Below are positions 1 through 6,783 of a stretch of 64,000 nt of DNA, piece after piece (within the stretch, counting starts at the first letter, position 1; each line of letters begins with the position of its first letter). Source of the DNA: Dyella lipolytica (GTDB lineage Bacteria; Pseudomonadota; Gammaproteobacteria; Xanthomonadales; Rhodanobacteraceae); assembly GCF_030160075.1 (NCBI RefSeq), contig NZ_BSNQ01000003.1, forward strand, positions 1,486,328 to 1,550,327, in the 5' to 3' direction. Made by a program: the position numbers and the translations under genes. The notes below the pieces were generated by a model, which made no database searches, was not told the DNA's origin, and was given only the letters and a program-made list of their open reading frames with translations.

Positions 1-10
1 TTTCTCCTTT
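1..10 (-). promoter_or_regulatory. Ribosome binding site of a gene off the left edge
   Basis: Read on the minus strand these bases are AAAGGAGAAA, a strong purine-rich Shine-Dalgarno sequence directly after the stop codon of the small minus-strand reading frame at 11-130. A start codon would lie just outside the window. This suggests that another minus-strand gene follows immediately to the left. Confidence 0.4.
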
Positions 11-130
11 TTAGTCAAACATGCAGTCGCGCTTTCGTACTATCCATAGAGCTTCAAAAGCGTCTAGTTCCATAAGTCTCGCCGTGAACTCGCAGTCACG
101 GTTGATCTCTTCGATGGATGGAATCGGCAT
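11..130 (-). CDS. Small hypothetical protein (39 aa)
   Basis: An ATG-started 39-codon frame on the minus strand (begins MPIPSIEEINRDCEFTAR, ends MFD). It is acidic/basic mixed, without a membrane segment. The upstream bases GGGGTC offer only a weak ribosome binding site. Support comes from its position: its stop is followed at once by a strong Shine-Dalgarno sequence for a further minus-strand gene, as in a tight operon, and other genes here have the same strand. I do not recognise a family; it may be a chance frame. Confidence 0.35.
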   Translation of the reverse strand: MPIPSIEEINRDCEFTARLMELDAFEALWIVRKRDCMFD

Positions 131-198
131 AAGACCCCAAAACTCAATGGATAAATTGTCAAAGTGATGACACCATCACTCCAAAACAGAGGAAGCAA

Positions 199-339
199 AT
201 GCAAAGTTACAACGGACTCATTGGGGTCAGACTGTTGCTGCCAGTTCTGCTAATGCTAACTGGCTGTGCCACGGACTATAAAGTTCCAGGATCGGATAGG
301 GCGAAAGTGGACATTTCGATAAGCCCTATTGCACTCTAA
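199..339 (+). CDS. Small putative lipoprotein (46 aa)
   Basis: A 46-codon frame starting at ATG 199 with a good ribosome binding site (GAGGAAG) six bases upstream. Residues 11-20 are hydrophobic (RLLLPVLLML) and run into the lipobox LTGC with the lipidated Cys at position 23, so the product should be a tiny outer- or inner-membrane lipoprotein. The last third of the frame runs into a degenerate copy of the palindromic repeat that punctuates this region. It converges with and overlaps the minus-strand gene at 336-863 by four bases. The lipobox and RBS are seen; any function is unknown. Confidence 0.55.
   Translation: MQSYNGLIGVRLLLPVLLMLTGCATDYKVPGSDRAKVDISISPIAL
295..317 (+). repeat. Palindromic element copy 1 (degenerate half)
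   Basis: Contains GGGCGAAAGTGGACATT, matching the right half of the array element (loop plus AAGCGGACA arm). The left arm is not recognisable. It lies inside the 3' end of the small lipoprotein gene. Confidence 0.4.
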
Positions 340-863
340 GAATCTCTTCGCACAACTCGAACAACATTGAGTGCTTGCGCATCCATGAACATAAAGCATC
401 GCCCGAACAGCGCTTTCTTTCCGAATTCGTCAAATTTGTTTGAGCCAAGGGGCGTCATAAGCACTTCGCTAGTAGCTAATGCCTCCAGATGATGCTTGTC
501 GATGGTCTCCCGATGCTCGACAGCGATTCGGTCTATCACGAGATTCACAGCCGGATGGTTGTATCGGACAAGCACGTTCCCATCCTTCATAGCCAATGGG
601 TTCATGTCCGGATGAAAGTGGAAAATTTTATGGAGAACCTCTTTGGCGTGCGCCTCTGCTTGAATGTCAGAGAGGCCGTCTGGGAGAAGCACGCATGTGC
701 CATTTTCAAATATCGCCAGATCGCGCTGTTGATTCGTATACACCAATATTCGTTCAGCGATCTCATCTAAAGGCTGTTTAATAGTCGGCCGCCAGGAGGG
801 GACGGGCGGCATCCGCTTGGGTGGCTCTTGCGGAGGCTCTTTCTTCTTGAATGGTCCAAACAT
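336..863 (-). CDS. Hypothetical protein (175 aa)
   Basis: Starts at ATG 863 after a clear ribosome binding site (AGGGGGAAG). The N-terminus is a Lys/Pro-rich stretch (FKKKEPPQEPPKRMPP) followed by a soluble-looking domain with no signal peptide or membrane helix, so it is probably cytoplasmic. I do not recognise a family. It is the leftmost well-supported gene in the repeat-punctuated array; palindromic element copy 2 lies just upstream of it and the next minus-strand gene follows that. Function unknown. Confidence 0.7.
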   Translation of the reverse strand: MFGPFKKKEPPQEPPKRMPPVPSWRPTIKQPLDEIAERILVYTNQQRDLAIFENGTCVLLPDGLSDIQAEAHAKEVLHKIFHFHPDMNPLAMKDGNVLVRYNHPAVNLVIDRIAVEHRETIDKHHLEALATSEVLMTPLGSNKFDEFGKKALFGRCFMFMDAQALNVVRVVRRDS

Positions 864-890
864 CGCTTCCCCCTACTCACATTGCCTAAT

Positions 891-922
891 TGTCCGCATA
901 TCCGTTTTGGGTCGGAAGCGGG
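891..922 (+). repeat. Palindromic element copy 2
   Basis: CCGTTTTGGGTCGGAAGCGG with an extra upstream GTCCGC. It keeps the conserved loop GGGTCGG and pairs CCGTTT with AAGCGG (one G-T pair). It lies between the stop of the DoxX-like gene (943) and the start of the gene ending at 863. Confidence 0.75.
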
Positions 923-942
923 CCTTTACAACGTGACGGCGA

Positions 943-1314
943 TTAGAGGACGGGCTCTACAACCATCCGGCCATAAGCAATGAATGCCATGACCAGACCC
1001 AGCACGCCGCTCAGTATCGTTGGCGCGACCTCGCGATACTTGATATGTACTCCGATGAATACGAGGCTTTCGACTGCCAACACCGTGGCTGACAAGATCG
1101 TAAGTGATAGGTGCCAATGGAACACGTCGGGAACGATGAGCCCGATTACGCACACGAGCTCCAGGATGCCAAGCAGTATCCAGGCTCTTTTGGGTAACGC
1201 GCCAAAGGAAGGGACGTCGTGGCTTACCTTGTCGAACATAAAAACCTTCATGACACCCGACGATCCATATAAGAGCGCGCCGAGGACCTGCAGAACCCAC
1301 AACAACATGTTCAT
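943..1314 (-). CDS. DoxX-like small integral membrane protein (123 aa)
   Basis: Four predicted membrane helices (residues roughly 3-22, 42-62, 68-90 and 98-117) in the pattern of the DoxX/DoxX-like family, including the early GSSGVMKV segment that matches the family's N-terminal Gly/Lys region. The start chosen is the ATG at 1314 because AGAGGGGG lies eight bases upstream; a frame from 1338 would run into the palindromic element. DoxX-like proteins are inner-membrane proteins of mostly undefined role, some linked to thiosulfate or redox chemistry. Palindromic elements flank the gene on both sides. Confidence 0.8.
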   Translation of the reverse strand: MNMLLWVLQVLGALLYGSSGVMKVFMFDKVSHDVPSFGALPKRAWILLGILELVCVIGLIVPDVFHWHLSLTILSATVLAVESLVFIGVHIKYREVAPTILSGVLGLVMAFIAYGRMVVEPVL

Positions 1315-1341
1315 CGCGTGCCCCCTCTTGAGTGTCAAGGT

Positions 1342-1369
1342 ATGTCCGCTTTGGATCGGAAGCGGACAT
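1342..1369 (+). repeat. Palindromic element copy 3 (near consensus)
   Basis: ATGTCCGCTT and AAGCGGACAT form a perfect 10-bp stem around an 8-base loop (TGGATCGG). It sits between the DoxX-like gene start and the stop codon of the secreted protein gene at 1392. There is no T-run, so it is not a standard Rho-independent terminator. Confidence 0.85.
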
Positions 1370-1391
1370 CATTACTTCTATCCCAAGCTGC

Positions 1392-2081
1392 TTAATGATC
1401 AGGGTTAAGCTTTAGTACTTGCGCCGCCCAATCGGTGCCCGTTCGTTTTACCCATTCAGTGTCGCTCTGATCCTGAATTTCCTTATAGATCGTAAACGCG
1501 ATGATGCGTTCACGAACAAAAATGAAGCCCTGGGCTATGGCAACATAGTGTGCCGAAGTGCCATCATCAATGGTCATCTGTTCCGCTATGGCAACGGCAC
1601 GTGGCTGACTAACAATTAAGCCCAGGAACTTTGGTGCGTAAGCGCTCGCCTTAGACTGCTTGAGCTTTGACGCCAACTGCACTTTTTGAGCGTCGAATTG
1701 GGCATTGAGCATGTCCTGATTTATTGCTTTGAAGCCTGCCATTGCTGCCTGAAACTGCTGCAATGTTGCGACGCTCGTGCCCGATGGTGTCACCAGCATG
1801 TCCACTGTAAGCGTCCTCCCCCGGAATCTTTTAATGCCCGCAGCTGCAGCATCAAGGTCACCCTTCGACATGAAAGTCTCAAGCAGACGACGTCCTGGTA
1901 TTTCTTCATACTCGAGATATTGACGATAAGCGGCGGCGTTGTTACCCAGCGGAAGAAGATCCGCGATGACCGGCACCACAATGGTATCGCCACCTCCAAC
2001 ATTCAGCGCGATGGTATCCCGCGCGCTAATTTGGCAAGAGTAAAGGGCCATCAACAGGAATAGCCCGACCTTCCACTTCAT
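1392..2081 (-). CDS. Hypothetical secreted protein (229 aa)
   Basis: Begins with a signal peptide (MKWKVGLFLLMALYSCQISA, cleavage likely before RDTIAL). The mature part is about 210 residues, rich in Ala and Gln, with a helical middle (LQQFQAAMAGFKAINQDMLNAQ) and a C-terminal mixed region. AGGGGAA lies upstream of ATG 2081. The signal peptide places it in the periplasm or outside. I do not recognise the family. It is one single-gene unit of the repeat array, with an element 23 bases beyond its stop codon and another about 60 bases above its start. Confidence 0.7.
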   Translation of the reverse strand: MKWKVGLFLLMALYSCQISARDTIALNVGGGDTIVVPVIADLLPLGNNAAAYRQYLEYEEIPGRRLLETFMSKGDLDAAAAGIKRFRGRTLTVDMLVTPSGTSVATLQQFQAAMAGFKAINQDMLNAQFDAQKVQLASKLKQSKASAYAPKFLGLIVSQPRAVAIAEQMTIDDGTSAHYVAIAQGFIFVRERIIAFTIYKEIQDQSDTEWVKRTGTDWAAQVLKLNPDH

Positions 2082-2142
2082 ATGCGTTCCCCTGAATTAA
2101 ACGTCCTGCCCTATTGCCGACAGCCGCAAATCTACAGCGAGC

Positions 2143-2170
2143 ATGTCCGGCTTGGGTCGAAAGCAAACAT
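2143..2170 (+). repeat. Palindromic element copy 4
   Basis: ATGTCCGGCTTGGGTCGAAA followed by GCAAACAT; loop conserved, arms partly mismatched. The surrounding gap 2082-2354 holds no convincing gene: the open frames there read through the repeat and lack ribosome binding sites. Confidence 0.7.
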
Positions 2171-2354
2171 TCTCGTCGCGCCAGCCAGTTGCAAGTGAAT
2201 CCGACTCCGTCTTTCGGAACTAACAAGAACGCTGCATTCGGTTTTCATCCGGCATGGCCGGTAGTCACGTCTGTAAGCGGCATGGCGAACCGCGCAGAAA
2301 CGATGCCACGAGAGCTTCCCGTTCGCTTTACGCTCAACTATCTCGTGCTGGGTG

Positions 2355-3332
2355 CTATTGAGCATCCGTCATGGAGCGCATCTTGTCGAACTTCTGTTGC
2401 CCTTCCTGATGCATTTCTCTCATCGCGACGACAGCTCTACCTTCATCCTGGGCCTGGCTTTGTAGCTGCCTCAGTAGCTGCTGATAGGTAGCAAGAGCGT
2501 CGTTGGGAAGATATATCTGACCATTCGACGCACGCGATTGACCTAGGTTTGCCTGGGCGAGATCCAGAATGCTGGTGATCGTCACCATGATCTGCCGTTC
2601 GATGGTCAGATAATTACCGACCACTTCCTTGCTTCTGGCTATCGATGACGTATACCCCGACATAATGTTTGCCTGCAAATGCTCGGGTGCCGTTGCAATG
2701 ATCTTGTCGGAATTGCTGATGTAGTCGGTATACGACTGCTCTAGTTGGTCGAGTAGCTGTCCGTATTGCGCCACAACGTTACGCCCATTTTGAATACCCT
2801 CGCTGCTGGTCAGCGAGGTGGGGGTAAGGATCGTTGTAACGGGCAATTCGCGCGTTTCCTTCTGCAACTCTTGCACATGCGCCTGGTACGCGCTGATGTT
2901 CGCAGCCATAGCATTGAAGATACGAGCAGTGGCTTGGTCCTCGGTCTCATTAGCGACTGGCTGTGTGTCGACACTAGAACCCGAACCCGTCGCAGTTCCC
3001 GGCGCGTTCTTGGCCGCATCGTCGAGATTTCGGACTGCCGCCTTCAACTCAGCCGATGCCGGTGCCGGTGGACCGAATCCATGATGTTGCAACCAGTAGA
3101 CACCTAATCCCCCCAGCACAATCGCAATACCCCACACCCACAGGGTGCCGGCGGAGGAATGCTTTGGTGCGCTCCTGTATGCCGTTCGCGATGCGTATTC
3201 AACGGGGGACGAAACACTTTTCTCAACTCTCTCGGGGAGAGTCATTGAGAATGAAGGTGCGACCTGACTGCCGCACTTTGGGCAAAACCTAGCGCCGGCG
3301 TCGACCGGCGATCCGCATGATTCGCACTTCAT
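2355..3332 (-). CDS. Zinc-ribbon membrane protein (325 aa)
   Basis: Starts at ATG 3332 (AGGGGGCGG just upstream), which places the first residue directly before a zinc ribbon: CESC at 3-6 and CPKC about 13 residues later. A linker leads to one membrane helix at about residue 65-85 (LWVWGIAIVLGGLGVYWLQ), then a long, largely helical extracytoplasmic part with a Ser/Thr/Ala-rich stretch. Zinc-ribbon plus single-helix layouts are common in bacterial membrane proteins of unknown role. The upstream extension to 3398 has no ribosome binding site and was not used. Function unknown. Confidence 0.75.
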   Translation of the reverse strand: MKCESCGSPVDAGARFCPKCGSQVAPSFSMTLPERVEKSVSSPVEYASRTAYRSAPKHSSAGTLWVWGIAIVLGGLGVYWLQHHGFGPPAPASAELKAAVRNLDDAAKNAPGTATGSGSSVDTQPVANETEDQATARIFNAMAANISAYQAHVQELQKETRELPVTTILTPTSLTSSEGIQNGRNVVAQYGQLLDQLEQSYTDYISNSDKIIATAPEHLQANIMSGYTSSIARSKEVVGNYLTIERQIMVTITSILDLAQANLGQSRASNGQIYLPNDALATYQQLLRQLQSQAQDEGRAVVAMREMHQEGQQKFDKMRSMTDAQ

Positions 3333-3433
3333 ACCGCCCCCTGAGTTCCCTTCCCGTGTACCCAGATTACACCGGGAAATGGTTGCTCGCACTCCCACCT
3401 ATCTACGAAGATGGAAATTCGTGGCGATTACGA

Positions 3434-3459
3434 TGTCCGCTTTGGGTCGGAAGCGGACA
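3434..3459 (+). repeat. Palindromic element copy 5 (consensus)
   Basis: TGTCCGCTT, loop TGGGTCGG, AAGCGGACA: perfect 9-bp stem. It starts upstream of the zinc-ribbon gene and ends nine bases before the stop codon of the next minus-strand gene (3468). Confidence 0.9.
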
Positions 3460-3467
3460 CCAAAAAG

Positions 3468-3752
3468 TTACCGGATAAGCTGATCTCTCCACCCGATAAG
3501 CAGCTCAACCACTTTCATGTCGTGCTCGTGATTCGCCCCCACGCCGATCTGCTCGGTGCTCAGCCAATGAAGGTATTCGGCCACATCCTTCCCATCGGTG
3601 GTGCCTTTAAGTCGCTGGAATACCTGCGGGACATAGCTTTCGTACTCATCCCTCGCCTGAGGAACGTGGGCGACTCCAACTGGATCCCATACGTAGTGAA
3701 GAACTTCGTCGATCCTGTGTAGAAGCTCTTTGTCTTGTGGCGAGAGATTCAC
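3468..3752 (-). CDS. Hypothetical protein (94 aa)
   Basis: A compact soluble protein with a conserved-looking core (DEVLHYVWDPVG, PQARDEYESYVPQVF, YLHWLSTEQIG) and no signal peptide or membrane helix. The sequence resembles small proteins often found singly in accessory regions and near polymorphic toxin genes, but that link is from memory and not decisive. The ribosome binding site before ATG 3752 is weak. Palindromic elements lie about 10 bases beyond the stop codon and about 30 bases above the start. Confidence 0.7.
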   Translation of the reverse strand: MNLSPQDKELLHRIDEVLHYVWDPVGVAHVPQARDEYESYVPQVFQRLKGTTDGKDVAEYLHWLSTEQIGVGANHEHDMKVVELLIGWRDQLIR

Positions 3753-3780
3753 TGGGTCATTTCCGGAGGAATTTTTATTT

Positions 3781-3806
3781 GGCCCGCTTTGGGTCGAAAG
3801 CAGGCA
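3781..3806 (+). repeat. Palindromic element copy 6 (covarying stem)
   Basis: GCCCGCTT, loop TGGGTCGA, AAGCAGGC. Relative to consensus the outer T-A pair has become C-G on both arms, which keeps the stem. It ends nine bases before the stop codon of the B-box-like gene. Confidence 0.85.
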
Positions 3807-3814
3807 TCAACGAA

Positions 3815-4159
3815 TTATTTTTGGCGGCGTGAAGAGATGAGGAGCGATATACCGATGAGTGCGCCCATCGCAAGCATGACCCATCCAATCATTGACTGTT
3901 TGTCGGAATACAGAACCGATGCACCAAAGGCAACGAGACCGGCTACGGTGATTCCCTGAGTACTTCGCTGTGCTCGGAAGATGGACGCGTTCCGCAATGA
4001 CGTTAGCTGCAGCCGAGATAGCGCCTCTGCAGTAGGTTTGCATGCCTCAGAGCAAGCCAGTCCATTGGTCACCGGAATAGAACAGGTGTGACAAACACCT
4101 CTTGCACAGCACTTGCAAACACCAATGGCGGCTGCGTCACCGTGAATGTAACACTGCAT
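3815..4159 (-). CDS. B-box zinc-finger-like membrane protein (114 aa)
   Basis: The N-terminal 40 residues carry a metal-binding pattern like a B-box zinc finger: C3, H6, C15, C17/C18, C23, C26, C36 and C40. Two membrane helices follow (about 69-84 and 90-107) with a basic tail SSRRQK. This Cys/His box plus membrane hairpin layout is known from bacterial proteins annotated 'B-box zinc finger'; their role is not established. The start is ATG 4159 after GGGGGAAA. Single-gene unit of the array. Confidence 0.75.
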   Translation of the reverse strand: MQCYIHGDAAAIGVCKCCARGVCHTCSIPVTNGLACSEACKPTAEALSRLQLTSLRNASIFRAQRSTQGITVAGLVAFGASVLYSDKQSMIGWVMLAMGALIGISLLISSRRQK

Positions 4160-4235
4160 AGATTTCCCCCGTTTTGAAAATGCCTAGGCTACCCAAGAGA
4201 CACACTAACGGTACAAGCCAACACTCTATATCGGG

Positions 4236-4261
4236 ATGTGCGCGTTGGGTCCAAAGCAGAT
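4236..4261 (+). repeat. Palindromic element copy 7 (diverged)
   Basis: ATGTGCGCGTTGGGTCC then AAAGCAGAT: the loop and inner pairs are kept while the outer arms are mismatched. Confidence 0.6.
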
Positions 4262-4560
4262 GCTTTCAGCTTGCCGCCAATCACGCCGGACAGCAACGTT
4301 GCACCTTCCCCACTGTTGGTTAGCACCGGCGGCCGGTTTGGGGTGACCGGAATTAGTGTTCCACACGGCCGGAATCCGCAGTGACTCGCGCATTACATAA
4401 ACACTAGATCTCCGCGCCCACCAAGGCGACGGATCCGCCAGGCCATCGGCGACGCTAAGGCCCCGCAGAACAAACACGGCCTGCCACTCACAACGAGATA
4501 TTGACTCAATCGTTGCGCGGCCGTAGTTTGCAAGGGTCGCCGCCAATTCGGCGACCGGGT
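4262..4560 (+). other. Gene-poor stretch, no supported gene
   Basis: Between element copy 7 and the large palindrome at 4561 I find no frame with a start, ribosome binding site and protein-like composition. A 169-codon minus-strand frame spans 4226-4735, but it reads through both the repeat and the palindrome and is Arg/Ala/Gly-rich like a shadow frame. The stretch is GC-richer than the flanking small genes. Confidence 0.5.
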
Positions 4561-4680
4561 GTGAGAACCCGACTAATAGAGCGCATGAGGCGCCAAGCCT
4601 TTTGCGTCCCACGTTCGCCCTATGGCGGACGTGTCGGGAAGGCTTCGGCCTGACCGAGTGCTCTATTCTCGGATTCTCAC
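4561..4680 (+). repeat. 120-bp imperfect palindrome
   Basis: Two arms of about 58 bases meet at a four-base loop CTAT (4620-4623). Inner arms CACGTTCGCC and GGCGGACGTG pair with one G-T; then AAGCCTT pairs with AAGGCTT; the outer GTGAGAA with an AATAGAGC block pairs with GCTCTATT and TTCTCAC. Only small bulges interrupt the pairing. As DNA it could extrude a cruciform and as RNA it would form a very long hairpin. It lies 67 bases upstream of the start of the plus-strand gene at 4747. Purpose unknown. Confidence 0.75.
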
Positions 4681-4746
4681 CTCGGCACGTCCGCCGCCCG
4701 CGCTCGTGCGGGGTGGCGGCCATCCCGTCGCGCAAAGGAGCGTTCG

Positions 4747-5037
4747 ATGAAAGAGAAAGCCCCAGGAGCTTGGCTCACCCTCAACACCAGCTACTACCCT
4801 GCCCCCGTCGGCAGCCCGCTCGACCTGCTGAGTGATTCCTACATGCTGTTGGAAAGCGCTCATGGCATCGTCCATCTCATGCGAAATGCACTACAGCTCT
4901 CCCCCTGCGTCGACGCGCGCTCGCTAACGCTGGCGCTAAAAGGTGTCGAAACGCTGATGGAAATGAGTGCAGGCTCTACCGAAGCGGCCCATGTGCGCTT
5001 CGAGCAGATCGGGGACGGCTGGGTCACTGGCCACTGA
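4747..5037 (+). CDS. Hypothetical protein (96 aa)
   Basis: Starts at ATG 4747 with AAAGGAG seven bases upstream and ends just before a strong terminator, so it looks like an independent transcription unit. The protein is soluble, with a short Pro-rich N-terminus (YYPAPVGSPLDLLSDSYMLL) followed by helices (SAHGIVHLMRNAL, LTLALKGVETLMEM). The general layout recalls the small DUF3077-type proteins of pseudomonads, but I cannot claim membership. It is one of the few plus-strand genes in the array and is preceded by the 120-bp palindrome, which could act in its leader. Confidence 0.7.
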   Translation: MKEKAPGAWLTLNTSYYPAPVGSPLDLLSDSYMLLESAHGIVHLMRNALQLSPCVDARSLTLALKGVETLMEMSAGSTEAAHVRFEQIGDGWVTGH

Positions 5038-5044
5038 AGTACCG

Positions 5045-5081
5045 GTCAGAGTCATGTTCTAAAAATGACTCTGACTTTTTT
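5045..5081 (+). terminator. Rho-independent terminator of the 4747 gene
   Basis: GTCAGAGTCAT (5045-5055) and ATGACTCTGAC (5065-5075) form a perfect 11-bp stem, followed by six T residues. The hairpin overlaps the last codons and stop of the converging minus-strand gene at 5059-5484, so the stem sequence is also coding on the other strand. Confidence 0.9.
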
Positions 5082-5484
5082 GCGAAAGTAGAAACTTGCT
5101 TATCTCACGCCGTAATTCCAAATCGTTGAGATCCCGAGCCTCATCGTCTGCCGCAATCGCGTATTCACGAGCCAGATCTTCCTGCCCCTTCCGTCTATAA
5201 CACTCGGCCAATGCGAATCGTATCGAGACACGATATTCGCGCGCATCGTCAGCGCTCGCTGCGCCTAAAGCTCGTAGATACAGAGGTATTGCCGCGTTAT
5301 CGTCTGTCGTGAAGTCCCCAAGACTCTCCCACAGGAAGGGATGGTCGTGGCCGCCGAGGCTCTGTGTTTCGCAGTAATCCTTAAGCGCGTTGTAGTGTGC
5401 CCAGTATTTTTCGGTTTGATCTTCGTTCGCGAGGAGTGACGCGAACTCCATAACGCGCTCCCAAACTTCCGTCTTCAGCTCCAT
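5059..5484 (-). CDS. TPR-like helical hypothetical protein (141 aa)
   Basis: Starts at ATG 5484 (MELKTEVWERV), with GAAGGTGAG upstream; longer frames read through the palindromic element and are not used. The protein is helical, and residues 60-125 look like tetratricopeptide-type repeats (IPLYLRALGAASADDAREYRV, ALAECYRRKGQEDLAREYAIA), so a protein-binding scaffold is plausible. Its last codons (SQSHF) are encoded within the terminator hairpin of the converging gene. A decayed second copy of the 5' two-thirds lies at 6041-6250. Function unknown. Confidence 0.7.
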   Translation of the reverse strand: MELKTEVWERVMEFASLLANEDQTEKYWAHYNALKDYCETQSLGGHDHPFLWESLGDFTTDDNAAIPLYLRALGAASADDAREYRVSIRFALAECYRRKGQEDLAREYAIAADDEARDLNDLELRREISKFLLSQKSQSHF

Positions 5485-5516
5485 TCGACTCACCTTCTCT
5501 TTGACTTCGCGTGGCA

Positions 5517-5541
5517 TGTCTGCTTTGGGTCGGAAACAGAC
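5517..5541 (+). repeat. Palindromic element copy 8 (covarying stem)
   Basis: TGTCTGCTT, loop TGGGTCGG, AAACAGAC. A C-G pair of the consensus stem is replaced by T-A on both arms. The remaining gap 5542-5763 holds no gene that I can support. Confidence 0.85.
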
Positions 5542-5763
5542 CTTGCTTAAGGTGATTGCTGCTACCCAGGCTATCAGTCTCCCCATCCACTTTGAGGCGG
5601 AACTGTGTTGCCCTGTTCCGGCTGCCTAAACAACATCAAAACTTGGATGCCTTTATCAGAACGGATCGCGGCCCGCCTCTCTAAATGGGCGCGATGATGC
5701 TATCCGCAGGCGTTCCGGTCATTACTGAGCGGCTTCGCTGGTCAGTTAGGATGCAAGACAACA

Positions 5764-6024
5764 CTATTTACTATGTCTTTTCCAGTAGTGGCGAATCACA
5801 AGAAGAATGCAGATACCTAAAGCAACCGCGAATCCGCCCATTCCTAAACCGTAGTAAAAATAGATACCTTGTCCTTTAACATGGCCTTGCGTGTCATAAA
5901 TATTTTGAGATGTAAACCCATACTTTTCATAGATGAATATCGGAAACCACAATCCAAGAAGCACCAATACAATGCCTATAGCGCCCTGATAAATAAGAAA
6001 GCGACGATACGATTTTTTGTTCAT
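5764..6024 (-). CDS. Small membrane protein, two helices (86 aa)
   Basis: Starts at ATG 6024 (MNKKSYRRFLIYQG); membrane helices at about residues 9-30 and 56-78 with positively charged ends, and an extracytoplasmic loop containing YGFTSQNIYDTQGHVKGQG. I do not recognise the family. The upstream region is not a normal intergenic gap: the truncated duplicate of the TPR-like gene begins 16 bases before the start codon, so the promoter region appears to have been replaced by a recombination event. Confidence 0.65.
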   Translation of the reverse strand: MNKKSYRRFLIYQGAIGIVLVLLGLWFPIFIYEKYGFTSQNIYDTQGHVKGQGIYFYYGLGMGGFAVALGICILLVIRHYWKRHSK

Positions 6025-6040
6025 TAGTAGGTCCAAATGC

Positions 6041-6250
6041 GGTAGATACAGTGGCATTGCCGCGCTATCGTCCGTCGTGAAGTCCCCAAGACTCTCCCAC
6101 AGGAAGTGATGTCGTGGCCGCCGAGGCTCTGTGTTTCGCAGCAGTCCTTAAGCGCGTTGTAGTGCGCCCAATATTTTCGGTCTGGTCGTCGTTCGCGAGG
6201 AGTAATGCGAACCCCATAACGCGCTCCCAGACTTCTGCCTTCAACTCCAT
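6041..6250 (-). pseudogene. Truncated, frameshifted copy of the TPR-like gene
   Basis: The stretch 6041-6309 is a diverged copy of 5273-5541, including the element. The copied gene begins MELKAEVWERVMGFALLLAN, as in the intact gene, but has single-base deletions (near 6113 and near 6175) that shift the frame, and it ends abruptly at 6041 where the similarity stops. This is a duplicated unit that lost its 3' end. The two copies differ at many positions, so the event is not recent. Confidence 0.8.
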
Positions 6251-6283
6251 TCGATCCAACTCTCTCTTTGACTTCGCGGGGCA

Positions 6284-6309
6284 TGTCCGCTTCGAGTCGG
6301 AAGCAGACA
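6284..6309 (+). repeat. Palindromic element copy 9
   Basis: TGTCCGCTT, loop CGAGTCGG, AAGCAGACA; one C-A mismatch in the stem. It belongs to the duplicated unit, at the same position relative to the pseudogene as copy 8 is to the intact gene. Confidence 0.85.
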
Positions 6310-6357
6310 CAGCTGACTAAGTCTAACGATGCTGAACGCGCACACCATGGCAACGCG

Positions 6358-6729
6358 TCAAGTTCGCACCACAAAATAAACAAGGTATCGACCAGCCATT
6401 GAGACAAAGAATGAACCAAGGATAGCTAGGAAAAACAGCGACGAAGCCACGAAACCACCTTTGACTCCGCGAGAACGAAAAAAGTAGTACGGAAGTGCGA
6501 TCAAGGAAAATCCAACGACTCCAACGTTTAGAAGGTAGGTGCGTCGATATGATCGCTGTTCGGTATCGAGTCGGTACCAGAGAAACATAAGAAACGCTGA
6601 AATCGCTACCAAAACCGCGGCAATAAGGCCAGGAGGGTGAGCATGTCTTTGGTAAAAATACTGCGCCGTAGCGCCACCCAAAAATGTAATTAGCGCCATA
6701 AGCCAAATCACGATTGTCTTTGGATTCAT
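6358..6729 (-). CDS. Four-helix membrane protein (123 aa)
   Basis: Starts at ATG 6729 after AAAAGGAC. Four hydrophobic segments (about residues 5-23, 34-52, 68-87 and 94-118) make it an integral inner-membrane protein; the loop between helices 2 and 3 is basic (RLDTEQRSYRRTY). No family recognised. It fills one unit of the array, with palindromic elements on both sides. Confidence 0.7.
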   Translation of the reverse strand: MNPKTIVIWLMALITFLGGATAQYFYQRHAHPPGLIAAVLVAISAFLMFLWYRLDTEQRSYRRTYLLNVGVVGFSLIALPYYFFRSRGVKGGFVASSLFFLAILGSFFVSMAGRYLVYFVVRT

Positions 6730-6747
6730 TGCGTGTCCTTTTAGTAA

Positions 6748-6772
6748 ACCCCTTTGGGTCGAAAGCGGACGC
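6748..6772 (+). repeat. Palindromic element copy 10 (left arm decayed)
   Basis: CCCCTTTGGGTCGAAAGCGGAC keeps the loop and right arm; the left arm no longer pairs well. It lies 10 bases from the stop codon of the gene at 6784. Confidence 0.65.
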
Positions 6773-6783
6773 TTTTGTTTCTA

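Noticed and set aside
2132..2365. 77-codon minus-strand frame next to the zinc-ribbon gene
   Set aside because: It overlaps the stop of the zinc-ribbon gene, lacks a ribosome binding site and ends by translating the repeat element.
4226..4735. 169-codon minus-strand frame
   Set aside because: It reads through the palindromic element and the 120-bp palindrome, has no ribosome binding site and is Arg-rich without protein-like patterns.
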